The position numbers were made by a program, and so were the translations under genes. Shown one piece after another: positions 1 to 10,513 of a stretch of DNA of 64,000 bases (positions are counted from its first letter, which is position 1; each line of letters opens with the position of its first letter). The DNA comes from Tubulanus polymorphus. Taxonomy: Eukaryota > Nemertea > Palaeonemertea > Tubulaniformes > Tubulanidae. The stretch lies in NCBI RefSeq assembly GCF_964204645.1, contig NC_134030.1, forward strand, positions 18,545,110-18,609,109, read 5' to 3'. Under the pieces are notes generated by a model. It was given only the letters and a program-made list of their open reading frames with translations, did no database searches and was not told the origin of the DNA.

Positions 1-42
1 TGCAATTAAACGGTGCTTGATTAATTAATTATGGAGAAGCAT

Positions 43-570
43 AGCTCATCCCCCTGAGGACACCAGCTCATCCCCCTGCAGACACCAGTTCATCCCCCTG
101 CGGACACCAGCTCATCCCCCTGTTGACACCAGTTCATCCCCCTGAGGACACCAGCTCATCCCCCAGTGGACACCAGTTCATCCCCCTGTGGACACCAGTT
201 CATCCCCCTGAGGACACCAGCTCATCCCCCTGTGGACACCAGTTCATCCCCCTGCGGACATCAGCTCATCCCCCTGAGGACACCAGCTCATCCCCCTGCG
301 GACACCAGCTCATCCCCCTGAGGACACCAGTTCATCCCCCTGTGGACACCAGTTCATCCCCCTGAGGACACCAGCTCATCCCCCTGTGGACACCAGTTCA
401 TCCCCCTGCGGACACCAGCTCATCCCCCTGAGGACACCAGCTCATCCCCCTGTGGACACCAGCTCATCCCCCTGCGGACACCAGCTCATCCCCCTGCGGA
501 CACCAGCTCATCCCCCTGCGGACACCAGCTCATCCCCCTGTGGACACCAGCTCATCCCCCTGTGGACACC
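43..570. repeat. 22-bp minisatellite, about 24 copies
   Basis: The unit CTCATCCCCCTGNGGACACC with AG/TT between copies (22 bp) repeats almost without gaps. Variation is concentrated at one or two positions (GAGG, GTGG, GCGG; AGCTC, AGTTC). Because 22 is not a multiple of three, it is open in frames on the plus strand and yields a repetitive peptide, which I regard as meaningless. It lies in the intron after rols/TANC exon i. Confidence 0.95.
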
Positions 571-574
571 TTTC

Positions 575-640
575 CTGTCAGGGAAACTAGCCCGATGGCA
601 TCACGAGACTCGACAGGGATTTGAACCTGATAGCATCTTT
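575..640 (-). repeat. tRNA-like T-arm fragment
   Basis: GACAGGGATTTGAACCTGAT with a neighbouring GATGGCATC resembles, on the minus strand, a tRNA B box. It matches the ends of the inverted tRNA-like modules at 9196-9470 and 49905-50215. No full tRNA fold is visible. Confidence 0.4.
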
Positions 641-1254
641 TTTTCTAGCATCATTTTTTTCTATCAATTTACTAAGTCACATTTCTAAACCGATTTCTAT
701 ACAGAATGTATCTACAGTACACATTTAATACCGGAATAAAACCTGTTCGTTTTTTTTTGATCATGCGTTTTACGGCCACAACACAAGAAGACACAGATAG
801 AGAGATAGAATCATTCGATCTTACCATCCTCGCATGCCAGGGTCTAGTTCGCAAGATTTGAATTTCTACACGACGGAGCGCTTCGGGTGGATACAATCCA
901 GTGTCATCGCCGATGTATTCAGATTTACATGAGCACAGAATTTCAACCCTTGCATTACGAACATCAGGAGAAGGGACAAATTCAGCCCCCTTCACGGATG
1001 CAGATGAGATACTTAATGTAATGCCCCCGGGACTCAACATCTGGCATTGGTACTTTTTTTGGATTCTTGGATTGTTGAAAATCCCTGGATCTACTCTCTA
1101 AGAGAATTCAAGATTTTTGGAAGAACTTTCTAGAAAATGGCAGCATCCATTAAATCCCCCTACGGAATCATGAAAATGGTAATTAGATGCAATCATCGTA
1201 ATTGGGTTACGTCAAGGGGGAATTTAAGGATGCATTAGTAATTTTATTAAAACG
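641..1254. other. intronic sequence with no recognised feature
   Basis: This is AT-rich sequence with short chance frames on both strands. I found no splice-site and phase combination that fits the rols/TANC frame, and no repeat that recurs elsewhere in the window. Confidence 0.5.
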
Positions 1255-1480
1255 GTCTATAGATCAAATCACCAGTATTCGATGATGTCATAGGGGGAAC
1301 TATGACAAATTTTGGTGCAACCATCTTTTCTCGAAGTAACTTGATCATATCACTACTAGACAATTTGATGATGTCATAGGGGGATTCATGAAGGCGGCCA
1401 CCTTTTTATAGATCAAATCTCTAGTAGGCGGTTTGATGATGTCATAGGGGGATTCATGAAGGTAGCCATTTTTTGTGAAG
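1255..1480 (+). repeat. TGATGTCAT repeat cluster (3 units)
   Basis: Three copies of GATGATGTCATAGGGGGA are followed by ATTCATGAAGG or similar. Between them are variants of TATAGATCAAATCNCTAGTA. The same unit recurs at about 4144, 15545-15970, 17320-17545, 56190 and 61240-62290, always in this orientation. Confidence 0.8.
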
Positions 1481-1639
1481 TGTTCTATAGGTGAAATCAC
1501 ATGTAGATAATTCAGGGATGTTATGCAGGCGGACACCTTTACCAATGAACTACGTCTAGCTACGTGTATAGTGTGGACCCTGGCATGCGTGGAAGCATTC
1601 GTACATGCACTGTGTATAGACTCATTCACTCTTACCTAT

Positions 1640-2435
1640 AATCAAACCGACTTTCCCTGGAGAAAGCAAACGATATCATAAATAATATTGTCGTTAGTCT
1701 CAAACACAAGTGTATACCGGCCCCCGGAAAAATTCATAGTTCAATATATAGTATTCCCCGGCCCCAGAATTCAAGAGCGGACATTTTTTTCTCTAAATTT
1801 TAACATTGATATTTTCAAACGAGGGCGGGCCTAGGATTCTTCGTAGGGTTTGGACCTGAATTGGGTACTCAATTTGAAAATGGCAAACTTGGCAATGTGA
1901 GGGCTGCGAGCACAAAAATTAGCTTTTTTCTGGCCCTCATCATGACCCATTTGGACTTTTCATCATTTCAAAATTTTCTTAACAAAAAAATTTCGAATTA
2001 TGAAATCCGCCCTTAGTTTTAAATGTAAGTACATATCCTGTCCGCAGTAAAGAAATCAATGATGGACATCTATCAAAATGTGGATTTTTAAACTCTGAAT
2101 AGAAGTTTTAAGACCCCGCAGAAAAGTTAAGTTTTTACTGGCTGCGGATGCCCCCTTTTTTGGTACGACTTGTGATGATACATCCCTGCCCCCAAGAACG
2201 ATGGCGGGACAAACGTTAACACACGGGACATGATAAATAACATAGCAGATTTTAGTTACATTGACAAATCAAAGTATGATGAACACGGGGGCATAAATAG
2301 TGACATTAGCCACGCAGTAAGCAGGACTTACGGGGGTTAGTTTCACAGTTTTGAGTTAGATTCGACTCTTTAACAGTCAAAATACGTTCATTTTCAATTA
2401 TCTATACTTTTGATGAGGTAACTTTATAATTGGAT
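1640..2435. other. intronic or flanking sequence, nothing recognised
   Basis: No coding exon, RNA gene or repeat shared with the rest of the window was seen. Some A/T-rich runs are present. Confidence 0.45.
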
Positions 2436-2530
2436 GCTACTTGTGGCTGATGAAGATCCACCAGGTGTCACTTGCATGCGGTTGCACATCAACTACAATA
2501 GAGGATTCCACTTGTGACAAGTGAGAATCT
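2436..2530 (-). repeat. CACCAGGTGTCACT dispersed repeat
   Basis: GATCCACCAGGTGTCACTTG, then GTTGCACATCAACTACAATA and GAGGATTCCACTTGTGAC, match the unit arrayed at 45590-45860 and 53890-54125. One copy is present here. Further copies are at 6600-6750, 9110-9170, 15020-15140, 29670-29710 and 30310-30490. Confidence 0.7.
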
Positions 2531-2927
2531 CACATTCTTCAATTTCTTCCATATTTCAATTAATCAAAATCGAATCGACTTTTCTTCTCTTCGACTAAAC
2601 CAATCATCAAAGAAAACTATACCAAACACCGACGGTAGAAAAGTGTGAATCCTTTTTCGAGGCTTCTTTCGAAGAGAATATTTGGATTCAAGAGTTTAAA
2701 ACTCCAGAACGCTTAAGTTGAAAATTGAAAATGAACTGATTTTGATTTCAAAGTAAAACTGATAGTTCGTCACAATGCCACCTGGTGGTCAAATACACAG
2801 CTAATTTTACAATCTCAATCCTAGAATCGAATCCGAACTTGTAACTGTGCAACTAGTTTTCGTAGAGGTTTCGAAAAAGCGATTATTTCATTTATGAATA
2901 ATGGGCGGCAACATTTCCGCCACTCAC

Positions 2928-4101
2928 CTGAGGTCGCACAAAAACTTGACGCTGTCCGAATCTTCGCGACGCATCAACCATTCCCTAAACGCCGGATGGA
3001 AAAACATGTGAGTCCGATCCTTGCGGCGTACGAGAAAGTCGGAAACGGCGTCGAGACGCGCGCGGAACTCGTCGCGCGAAATGAACCGATCGACGTGCGC
3101 GGCGTTCACCGCGTCGTAGATGTCGTCGCTCGCCAGCGGGTACAACGACGCCAGGCACACGTTCAACAGCGGGCACACCTTCTCGAACGAGCGCACGCTC
3201 GGGAACTTCAAGTTGAAACGCAGCAGAAATATCTCCGTCAAGTTCACCGGCAGGATTTTGTAGTTGGCGGTTTTCGGCACGAGCGCACCACGCGCGATTA
3301 AATCGAGGGTCAGTTTCGCGAACAGGAACGAGCCGCGACTCAACGCGAGGAGGTGGTTGACGAATTTGACGCGCGCCGCCGTTTCTAAGTTGCCGTTGAG
3401 CGCGACGTTCGAGCGCAGCGTCGGCGCGTTGGCGACGCGGTAGTTCGTGTAGTCGGTCATGTCGCGCATCGCGAGCGGCGTCTGCTCGTCGAGGTCGCAA
3501 CGCGCGAACGTCGACGTCGTCAGCGGTTTCGCGATCTCGACGAACAGCGTGCGCACGCTCGCCACCAGTTTCAACCAGTCGGGAAGCAGCGGAGCGTGCG
3601 CGCACAGAAACGACGCGATCGTCGAGCCGTAGTCCGGTTTGTGAAATTCGGCCTCGTTCAGCGAATCGACCGCGATGACGAATCGGTCGGCTGCGTTCAA
3701 TTTGCCTGATTCGCGAAGCGTTCGCAGCGGTTCGACGATTCCGGCGGTGAACGCGCGCGACGGATCGCGTATGCATCGTTTTAACGACAGCGCGTCCTGC
3801 AACGCGACGTCCTGCACGAGCAGCTCGCGGTACGCGGTCAAATGCGGCGAGTTCGACATATAGGCGGCGATACTGTGCACGAATTCGGGCACCATGCACG
3901 TCACGTTGTTGTCCGCTTGGCAGAAATGATACGCGACGACCTGTTCGGCGATTCGATGCAGGTGGTCGTACGTAGGCAGACTCGTCATCGACTGGTCGAG
4001 CGATTGTCGACTGGTCGACTGGTTTAACTGGTCGTCCGAGCCGGCTAGGTCCTGTTCGCTGACGCTCAACAGCGGTCGACCCTTACCGTTAACTGTGTAT
4101 T
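2928..4101 (-). CDS. TANC: rols/TANC exon i: remainder of the NTPase domain (frame open at left donor)
   Basis: This is the largest exon seen (1174 bp), with acceptor TTATTTTTCAG|AA and donor GACCTCAG|GTGAGT. It encodes residues 638-1027 and leaves two bases (AG) for the next exon, which is outside the window. An acidic/Ser/Gln-rich insert (residues about 650-675) is followed by the NTPase core. The strand FVIAVD with following SLNEAE (777-788) looks like a Walker B motif and fits the spacing from the P-loop in exon h. Later segments include YRVANAPTLRSN, a GSFLFAKLTLDLI helix and, near the end, MFFHPAFREWLMRRE, the FHxSFxEWL-type signature that closes the winged-helix part of TANC NTPases before the ankyrin repeats. 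The exon is strikingly GC-rich, unlike the AT-rich introns, and the opposite strand and other frames show long shadow frames that I do not regard as genes. Confidence 0.92.
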
Positions 4102-4143
4102 CTGAAAAATAAGAAAACAAACTCGGGGCATCAGTTTGCGGAA

Positions 4144-4175
4144 TCGATGATGTCATGGGGGGATTTATGGAGGAT
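4144..4175 (+). repeat. single TGATGTCAT repeat next to exon acceptor
   Basis: GATGATGTCATGGGGGGATT followed by TATGGAGG lies about 43 bp upstream (in the transcript sense) of the acceptor of rols/TANC exon i. It is in the same orientation as all other copies. Confidence 0.75.
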
Positions 4176-4258
4176 GTGATTTTCTATGTAAGGATTTATA
4201 GAGGCTCAAAATCACTTGCTTGTATAATAATGCCTGTAGTAGACAGTGCTTGAATCCT

Positions 4259-4571
4259 TTAACCCTTTCCGTGCTGACTAATTAATACCCTATAGTGCGT
4301 GAGAAAATGTGAGAATTTGGGGAAATTCCACCCTAGTGTGTTAAATAACAGGAATAGCACTATAGTGCGTCTACACTGCCGCGCGGTGTATCATTAGTTA
4401 CTAGTATTTCATTATGTTTGACAGGTGCTGCCATCTTTCAAGAGAGATAATTACTAATTCCTAATTAAATCAATACACTGCAGCTAGCAAATTAGCAAAA
4501 CCAGGTGTACTAGCAAAATCCATCACCGATTTATGCACCGCACTGCGGTGTAGACGCACTGAAAGGGTTAA
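4259..4571 (+). mobile_element. piggyBac-type MITE, copy 1
   Basis: TTAA, then CCCTTTCCGTGCTG at the left and GCACTGAAAGGG then TTAA at the right. The interior has TACCCTATAGTGC, a TGACAGGTGCTGCCATCT block and an ACACCGCGGTGCGGTGT-type palindrome near the right end. The TTAA flanks and CCC starts fit piggyBac-type transposition. No transposase is encoded. Confidence 0.85.
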
Positions 4572-4768
4572 AACAATATTACAAATTCCTATAAATTAGA
4601 AATTCCTAGAAATTACGGATAATGGATTTTAAACTATTTGAACTTTCCGCACAGATTTCCTAGACTTTCTATCTTCGGGCAACCTCTTTACCTCCTGTCT
4701 CTACTTCTAGACTACCTCACCGCCTCGAGGCAACCTCTCCACCGCCTGATCACGACTGTAACACTCAC

Positions 4769-4901
4769 CAGATTCAATAATTCCTCCATTACCCTCTCCG
4801 AACGGACTATAAGCCACGAGTTGTTCGATGATAGCTGTTTTACCGAAGCCGACCCCGCCGCTGATTATAACACCTTGACTTGAATCATCACCAAATAATT
4901 C
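4769..4901 (-). CDS. TANC: rols/TANC exon h: Walker A (P-loop) of the NTPase domain
   Basis: The acceptor lies after a run of T (TTTTTTTCAG|GAA) and the donor is GAATCTG|GTGAGT. The exon is 133 bp and encodes residues 593-636. It contains the string GVIISGGVGFGKTAIIEQLV. Residues 607-614 (GGVGFGKT) fit the Walker A pattern GxxGxGKT, with K613 and T614 as the phosphate-contacting residues. The P-loop is therefore intact. The domain is a STAND/AAA-like ATPase found in TANC proteins; whether it hydrolyses ATP in this family is not settled. The leftover G joins AA of the next exon to give Glu637. The intron to the next exon is about 670 bp and is partly filled by a TTAA-flanked MITE (4259-4571). 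Confidence 0.93.
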
Positions 4902-5178
4902 CTGAAAAAAAAAAAAACCAGTCGAAATTAAAGTATCTATCATGAAGAAAGAGTGCTGATTAAATGTCTAATGTCTGGTGTTTGTAGTTCATTTTCAATA
5001 AAAAATGTCTTAGGTGACGTTCTGAACACGTGTGAAATGTGGATGGATGGAAGGTCATTAAGTATTGAATATCTGATGGGTGAGCGATGCTTGGTCCAAG
5101 CTTCCGACTGATACCTATACGTGTGTTCAAACCACACTTCTGTTCTTCTGTTTAAAAGCAAACGTTCGCGGGACGAAC

Positions 5179-5300
5179 CTTTTCGATATCACGAAACAGC
5201 CATTCCCTTCCGATAAATACTGGGTTCGTTTCCTGATGCGCCACCTCGAAATGTATCGGTTTCAGATGCAGCTGCGGCGGGCGAGGTGGTATAAATTTAC
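5179..5300 (-). CDS. TANC: rols/TANC exon g: block leading into the P-loop NTPase
   Basis: The acceptor is GCAAATATTTCAG|GT and the donor is CGAAAAG|GTTCGT, a weaker donor than the others in this gene. The exon is 122 bp and encodes residues 553-592, ending in phase 0. The peptide is KFIPPRPPQLHLKPIHFEVA followed by HQETNPVFIGREWLFRDIEK. A VFxGREWLFxxI pattern just before a P-loop is typical of STAND-type NTPases and of the TANC family, where it precedes the nucleotide-binding fold. The proline-rich start (PPRPP) may be a linker or an SH3 ligand. The next exon starts in phase 0 with ELFGDD, so the Walker A motif lies about 15 residues downstream. The short length and the fit of both phases make this a confident call. 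Confidence 0.88.
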
Positions 5301-5450
5301 CTGAAATATTTGCAAAAAGAAAATATTTAGAAATTATTGTCAAAATGCAGCTATCAAAACATAAATGCCGCACCCAGAAATTTGGAAAATTCCAAACAAT
5401 TTTTGCTTTCCAAAAACATACCGGTACGACCAGGGGCAAGTTGCTCAAAA

Positions 5451-5557
5451 GGACCCGGTTCCACAGTTGTGAGTTAGAGTTTGAGTAAATGTCAGTTCAT
5501 TATCAATGTTTTAACTCAGAGTCAAATGTTAACTCACAACTGTGGAACTGGATCCAG
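5451..5557. mobile_element. hairpin element (AACTGTGGAACTGG arms), copy 1
   Basis: The left arm GGACCCGGTTCCACAGTTGT with GAGTTAG pairs with the right arm TTAACTCACAACTGTGGAAC with TGGATCC. The roughly 50-bp loop also has nested GAGTTA/TAACTC pairs. Similar hairpins lie at 5660-5768 and 17191-17301, with degenerate ones at 14388-14518 and 55390-55465. Confidence 0.8.
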
Positions 5558-5659
5558 TTGTTTAGAATGAACCGTAACGTAGTAACAATCAAAAGTTCAT
5601 CGTTACTATGGTATTTACCCGCCGGTTATCTTAAACCAACTTTCGAGCAACTAACCCCA

Positions 5660-5768
5660 GGACCCAGTTCCACAATTCTGAGTTAGAGTTAACTCTGACT
5701 TAAAGTTAGTTCATTTTCAATGAGTTAACTCAGAGTCAAATCTTGACTCGGAACTGTGGAACTGGACC
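5660..5768. mobile_element. hairpin element (AACTGTGGAACTGG arms), copy 2
   Basis: GGACCCAGTTCCACAATTCT with GAGTTAGAG pairs with TTGACTCGGAACTGTGGAAC with TGGACCC. It lies 100 bp from copy 1 in the same intron. Confidence 0.8.
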
Positions 5769-5991
5769 CAGACGTTTAAAAGTTGGTTTGTGTTAAGAAT
5801 CAAATGAATACTGCAGTGAGATTGCAGTTTGAATATCGCTACTACAGTGTAACCTCATTATAATAAACATCGGATACATCAATTTGTTGTCTATTGCAAA
5901 CCTAGAATTTCATCCCAAAAAAGAAGATTTTGATAATTTCATAATAGATATAATGAACCAACAGTTGAAACGGACATATTTTCAAGAGCCC

Positions 5992-6123
5992 CTGGGCCCA
6001 GTTCCATAGTCATGGCTTAGACTTAAGACCATCTTAGTTCTATAACTAATCTAATGACTTAAGACCAGTCTTAAAATTTAAGACCATTTTTGGACTTAAG
6101 TCTAAACTGAGGAACCAGCCCCT
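5992..6123. mobile_element. palindromic element related to the CTTAAGACCAGTCT arrays
   Basis: GGGCCCAGTTCCATAGTCAT with GGCTTAGACTTAAG at the left pairs roughly with GGACTTAAGTCTAAACTGAG with GAACCAGCCC at the right. The centre carries CTTAGTTCTATAACTAATCT, the unit seen in tandem at 25190-25970, 38270-38650 and 54770-55265. Confidence 0.65.
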
Positions 6124-6599
6124 GAAGTTTGTTGTAACGAGGTTTCACTTTAAGTCAGTCGCTTACAGGAAAACTTCTCAGCAACTTGCCTCCAGATAGC
6201 AAAAAAGGATTAAGTAGGATATAGGATAAGATCATCAGACACTGTAGAAAGGAAGGAAATGTTGTAATGTGTTGTTACCATACCATAAACCCGCAGTTTC
6301 TTCAATTTGAAAACTATCAACATTCACAGCTATTGACTTGAATCACTGTATAGTGGCGCGCCTTGGTATTTCTATTAAGAACTACATAACTTGCTCATTT
6401 ACGGTAGCACTTCACCAGAGCTGAGAAAATCACATCACGCAGAATAGAGTGAAGCCCAAGCAAAAGTGTTAAGAAAATGCCGAACTAAGCTGTATTTGGT
6501 CCGGTTACACATTCAGGACTCGGCTGAGCTCATTTAAGTGCAGTCACAGTCAGGAATTAAGATATTAGATTGAAATTAGATTGAAGATAGGTCATAGAT

Positions 6600-6750
6600 T
6601 GCCACTGCAATTCATGTCCGACTACACACTAGCGACACCTGGTGGATCCTCACTTGCCACAAGTGGAGTCTTATCTTATATTGTTGCGGTAAGTAAATAG
6701 CAGTAGACGATATCCTACGCTAGCGACACCTGGTGGAACTTGCTGCAAAC
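6600..6750 (+). repeat. CACCAGGTGTCACT dispersed repeat, two copies
   Basis: Two copies of CTAGCGACACCTGGTGGA lie about 100 bp apart; the first continues into TCCTCACTTGCCACAAGTGG. They run opposite to the copies at 2436 and 15020. Confidence 0.7.
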
Positions 6751-6759
6751 AGGGTTGTT

Positions 6760-7395
6760 ACTTACTATGTACCCGATATACACCAAATAATGAGCTCAAG
6801 GTTAAACTAGCTGAGATGCCTGGGGGGTCAACTGTCAACGCAGTCAAATATTTCATACTATTATTATCTATGGGGAGTAGAAAGATTCCCTGTATCTCAA
6901 TTTTGGTTAATGGACCAATTTTCTATCATTATGTAACCTTGTTTACACAACCGAATAATCTATAGGTTCAGTTAATATACGTCACGTACGTTTTACATTT
7001 GAAAACTCACGTTCAGTAACAGGCCGGTTAAAATCATTTTGAGCGAACCCATTAATACTCATGGTTCAACTTAGCATATGCTTACAAAGGTTTGAGTTCT
7101 GTACGATAGCTCATAGCCCTAGTGAACATCAGTTTGTCCATTCAGAGTAAGTCAAAAGTTAGTGAAATTAAGTCCATCCAGAGTTAGTCGAAATCAGTAC
7201 ATAAAAAATTAGTCAAATCTAATCGACCGACAGTTAGACTAATTTCGTTCATCCAGAATTAGTGAAATTCAATCCAGCCAGACTTATTCACATTATATTT
7301 CGAATAAGTTAAAACTAAGCATTAAGTTATGAAACTTAGTCCGTGTTTAGTCATTGAACAGTCCAGAGTTAGTTATAACCTTGTCCGAATAAAGT
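6760..7395. other. intronic sequence, mostly unrecognised
   Basis: The stretch from about 7130 to 7400 has loosely repeated AGTTAGTC/AGTTAGTG words (for example CCAGAGTTAGTC, CCAGAATTAGTG), suggesting a decayed tandem repeat of about 30 bp. Nothing else was seen. Confidence 0.4.
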
Positions 7396-7694
7396 TTAAC
7401 CCTTTCAGTGCTGGCTAATTAACACCCTATAGTGCTGAAGATAATTTGAAAATTCTGAAAAATTCCACCCTAGTGTGTTGAATAATGGGAATAGCACTAT
7501 AGTGCGTCGTCTACACCGTGGCGCGGTGTATCGTTAGTTACTAGTATTTCACTATGTTTGACAGGTGCTGCCATCTAACAAGAGAGATAATTAGTAATTA
7601 CTAATGAAATCAATACACTGCAGTGCGGTGTACTAGCAAAATCCATCACTGATTCGTACACCGCACTGCGGTGTAGACGCACTGAAAGGGTTAA
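7396..7694 (+). mobile_element. piggyBac-type MITE, copy 2
   Basis: The copy is full length with TTAA on both sides and the ends CCCTTTCAGTGCTGGC and GTAGACGCACTGAAAGGG. Confidence 0.9.
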
Positions 7695-8224
7695 AGGATT
7701 CTAAAGCGTAGTTAGATAGTCCGAGAGTAAAAAGGTTAGTCCGAAAGTTAATTTAGTTCACCTTTTCCTAACGCAGCCCGAGCCGATCTCCGAACGTACG
7801 GCTTACGTCTGCCCAAAATATCATCGGCGCGTCCGGAAATATTGGCTAGAAAAACACGCATCAATGTTTACATTAAATTTTCTAATTAAGAAAAAAAAAC
7901 AAAAAGTCATCTTTATTGTTCTACATGATCGTTTCATTTGTAATTAGGATGATGGTCCTAGTTTTGTTAAGCTGTAGCAAGTGTGAGCTAGGTTTTTACT
8001 CGGAAAATGATTTTGGTTTATGTAAAGGATTAGGGAAAGGATTAAGGAATGAAGATTGAGGAATGATGAAGTAAGGAATGGATTCGGGAGTGAATTAGAG
8101 AATTGATAAGGATATGGATTAGGGTTTTTAGGGTGTTTATAGATGAAGGGTTACATAGAGTTACTTGTAATCAAGGGTGTCACTGCGGTGCAGGATAAAA
8201 AATGTCAGTGAGAACAGGACGAAA

Positions 8225-8745
8225 ATGGGGAATGGATTAGGGGTGGAATCATAATGATTTAGGGAGGATTAGGGTTAGGGGATGGAATAAAGCATATGGA
8301 AATTGATTAGGAAATGAATTAGGGGATGGATTAGGGTTAGGGGATGGTTTAGAGATAGAGGATGGATTAGGGGTTAGGGCATGGATTAGGGTTAGGGGAT
8401 GGATTAGGGGTGGAATCATTATGATTTAGGGGTGGATTAGGGTTAGGGGATGGAATAAAGCATAATGAAATTGATTAGGAAATGAATTAGGGGATGGATT
8501 AGGGTTAGGGGATGGTTTAGAGATAGAGGATGGATTAGGGGTTAGGGGATGGATTAGAGCATAAGGAAATTGATTAGGAAATGAATTAGGGGATGGATTA
8601 GGGTTAGGGGATGGTTTAGAGATAAAGGATGGATTAGGGGTTACGGGATGGATTAGATTTAGGGGATGAATTAGGTTTAGGTGGATTAGAGTACGAATAA
8701 GGGAATGAATTTGGGGATGATTAAGGGTATGTATTACAGGATGGA
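8225..8745 (+). repeat. telomere-like TTAGGG-rich tandem array
   Basis: GGATGGATTAGGGTTAGGGG and variants (GGATTAGGGGTTAGGG, GAAATGAATTAGGGGATGG) repeat in a higher-order block of about 100 bp. Blocks starting with GGAATAAAGCATA or similar recur at about 8450 and 8550. The TTAGGG words match the metazoan telomere hexamer, but the array is interstitial and degenerate. The G-run strand could form quadruplexes. It lies inside an intron, starting about 30 bp from the donor of exon f. Confidence 0.8.
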
Positions 8746-8776
8746 ATCGGGTATTAATTAAGGGTTATAGACTTAC

Positions 8777-8968
8777 TTGTAATGGAGTGAGGCCGCTGGG
8801 GTGTAAGACCCGGCGTATAGCTAGCGTTAGACAAAGCACCTACGCTCATTAAACTGCACATACTTTCAGCGCTCGGGTCTCTACTGGACGGACTGAACGG
8901 CAGATTACACGTCAACCTCGTGGCGTTACTCGCCATACTGTGCATACTGCGATCACTACCAGACGACA
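8777..8968 (-). CDS. TANC: rols/TANC exon f: Ser-rich segment before the NTPase
   Basis: The acceptor is TATTTTCTAG|TG and the donor is CATTACAA|GTAAGT. The exon is 192 bp with phase 1 on both sides and encodes residues 489-551. The peptide begins SSGSDRSMHSMASNATRLT and continues through CNLPFSPSSRDPSAES to TPGLTPQRPHSIT. It is Ser-rich and polar, with several SP and TP sites, and leads straight into the conserved block encoded by the next exon (Ser552 is built from A plus GT). No domain is recognised. The long TTAGGG-like array (about 8225-8745) begins only about 30 bp inside the downstream intron. Confidence 0.85.
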
Positions 8969-9104
8969 CTAGAAAATATAAACATCACGACAAAATTAAC
9001 GCAGATTTCAAAATCCAAATTCGCTATCAATGAGTGGGGTTTCATAAATGGAGCAGTTACTGATGTCCAACTGCGCACAAGCAACAGCTGTTGAATCCTC
9101 ACTG

Positions 9105-9175
9105 GTGCAGCAGTTGTCCTACCGCACACTAGCGACACCTAGTGGATCCTTACACTTGCCATAAGTGCGGCAGCA
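9105..9175 (+). repeat. CACCAGGTGTCACT dispersed repeat
   Basis: CACACTAGCGACACCTAGTG with GATCCTTACACTTGCC matches the family seen at 6600-6750. Confidence 0.65.
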
Positions 9176-9195
9176 GTTGATGTCCTAGACTAGTA

Positions 9196-9470
9196 TCCTC
9201 CTCCCTCGGCAGGGATTCGAACCCGATGGCATCTCTAGACGCAGCCACGGCAAGAAACCACGCCACACTAGACATGGTGCGCAGGTTTATCGCGCAAAAT
9301 TTTGTGGCACCAATCTGATTGCTGATTGTATATCGTTAAGGCAAATTTAATCATTTAATGACATCATCTAAGCTGCGCGTGTAGCTGCGCACTCGGTCTA
9401 ATGCGGCAGGGTTTCGTACCGTGGCAATCTCGATGCCATCAGGTTCGAATCCCTGCCGTGGAAGGATGGT
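9196..9470. mobile_element. inverted pair of tRNA-like modules, copy 1
   Basis: CGGCAGGGATTCGAACCCGA with TGGCATC at the left is the reverse complement of GATGCCATCAGGTTCGAATC with CCTGCCG at the right. Each arm contains a tRNA-type B box (GGTTCGAATCC). GTGTGGCGTGG on the minus strand may be a box A. The interior holds GTGGCACCAATCTGATTGCT and a GACATCATCTAAGC word. It is probably a SINE-derived hairpin element. A second copy lies at 49905-50215. Confidence 0.65.
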
Positions 9471-9479
9471 GACAGCAGG

Positions 9480-10225
9480 TGGATCCTCATTTTGCAAAAT
9501 CCTTGATTGCCGCAGTAGCACTTAAATTTATCAACTACAAGAGGACTTCAAAGTCCTGAGGTTCGAAGAAGCAAAGTCTGATGTATAAATTATAAATTAC
9601 ATAAAAGAAAGGCAAATTATGAAAAAGGAATTAATATCTCTCATTCTTCGAACCAAAAATGTAGGAGAAATTGAAGCAAGGAGACCCAAGTAACGTATAG
9701 TGACACCTGACACAGATTCCGCGCTTAGTAACCAATACGAACTAAATGTCAATGTTAGTGACATTTTCAGGAAACCCGGGTCGTGGTTCCGTGTATTTGT
9801 CGTCGGATATAAAACATCAGTAGATCAGACGCTAGACATCAGACGTCGAAATTGTATCCGAAACGTAAATCGATCGATACATTTCACAGGCATCATCAAT
9901 CATACGGAATTCCGAACGATAAGCAACCGATAAATATTCTTATCTATCATCATATCGGCGTACTAATAATCGATACGCTTCATACCTCCGTAGGTATGTC
10001 CGTATAATTGCCGCTTCGTCGCCGGGTCGTTGAGGGTACGAAATATCAGATATTAATCGATGGATTGATTTAACCCTTTTTACGCCTGTTATCTACGAAA
10101 TTGAACCCTTTGATTACATTTTCATTAGGAATTCTAGGCTCATTTGTTATGATTGTGTACACACTAATATACTCATTCACTATGACGTTTATACTTATTC
10201 ACTATTTACTTGAATTATGTTTATA
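9480..10225. other. intronic sequence, nothing recognised
   Basis: There are short chance frames only. No splice-compatible exon in the rols/TANC phase was seen. Confidence 0.45.
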
Positions 10226-10227
10226 CT

Positions 10228-10513
10228 TTAACCCTTTCAGTGCATCTACACCACAGTGCGGTGTATAAATTGGTGATAGATTTTGCTGTTGATAATATTT
10301 TGATATTGATGTAATTAGTAATTATCTCTCTTGAGAAATGGCAGCGCCGGTCAAACATAGCGAAATATTAGTAACTAACGATACACCGCGCCGAGGTGTA
10401 GACGCACTATAGCGGTATTCCCGTTATTCAACACACTAGGGTGGAATTTTTAAAAATTTTCAAATAATCCCCAGCACTATAGGGTATTAATTACTCAGCA
10501 CAGATAGGGTTAA
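10228..10513 (-). mobile_element. piggyBac-type MITE, copy 3 (reverse)
   Basis: This copy is inverted: CCCTTTCAGTGCATCTACAC at the left and GGTATTAATTACTCAGCACA with GATAGGG at the right, both ends next to TTAA. The right end carries several substitutions. Confidence 0.88.

Noticed and set aside
43-570. CRISPR-like array at the left edge
   Set aside because: The 22-bp units are back to back without distinct spacers, and the context is a eukaryotic intron.
123-688. Plus-strand frames with HQLIPLRTPAHPP repeats
   Set aside because: Translation of the 22-bp minisatellite; the peptide period comes from 66 bp, and nothing supports expression.
2985-3899. A 304-codon minus-strand frame and plus-strand frames inside the big exon
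   Set aside because: They overlap exon i in other frames, are Arg/Ala-rich as expected from shifted GC-rich codons, and show no motif. The in-phase frame has the Walker B-like and TANC-type motifs.
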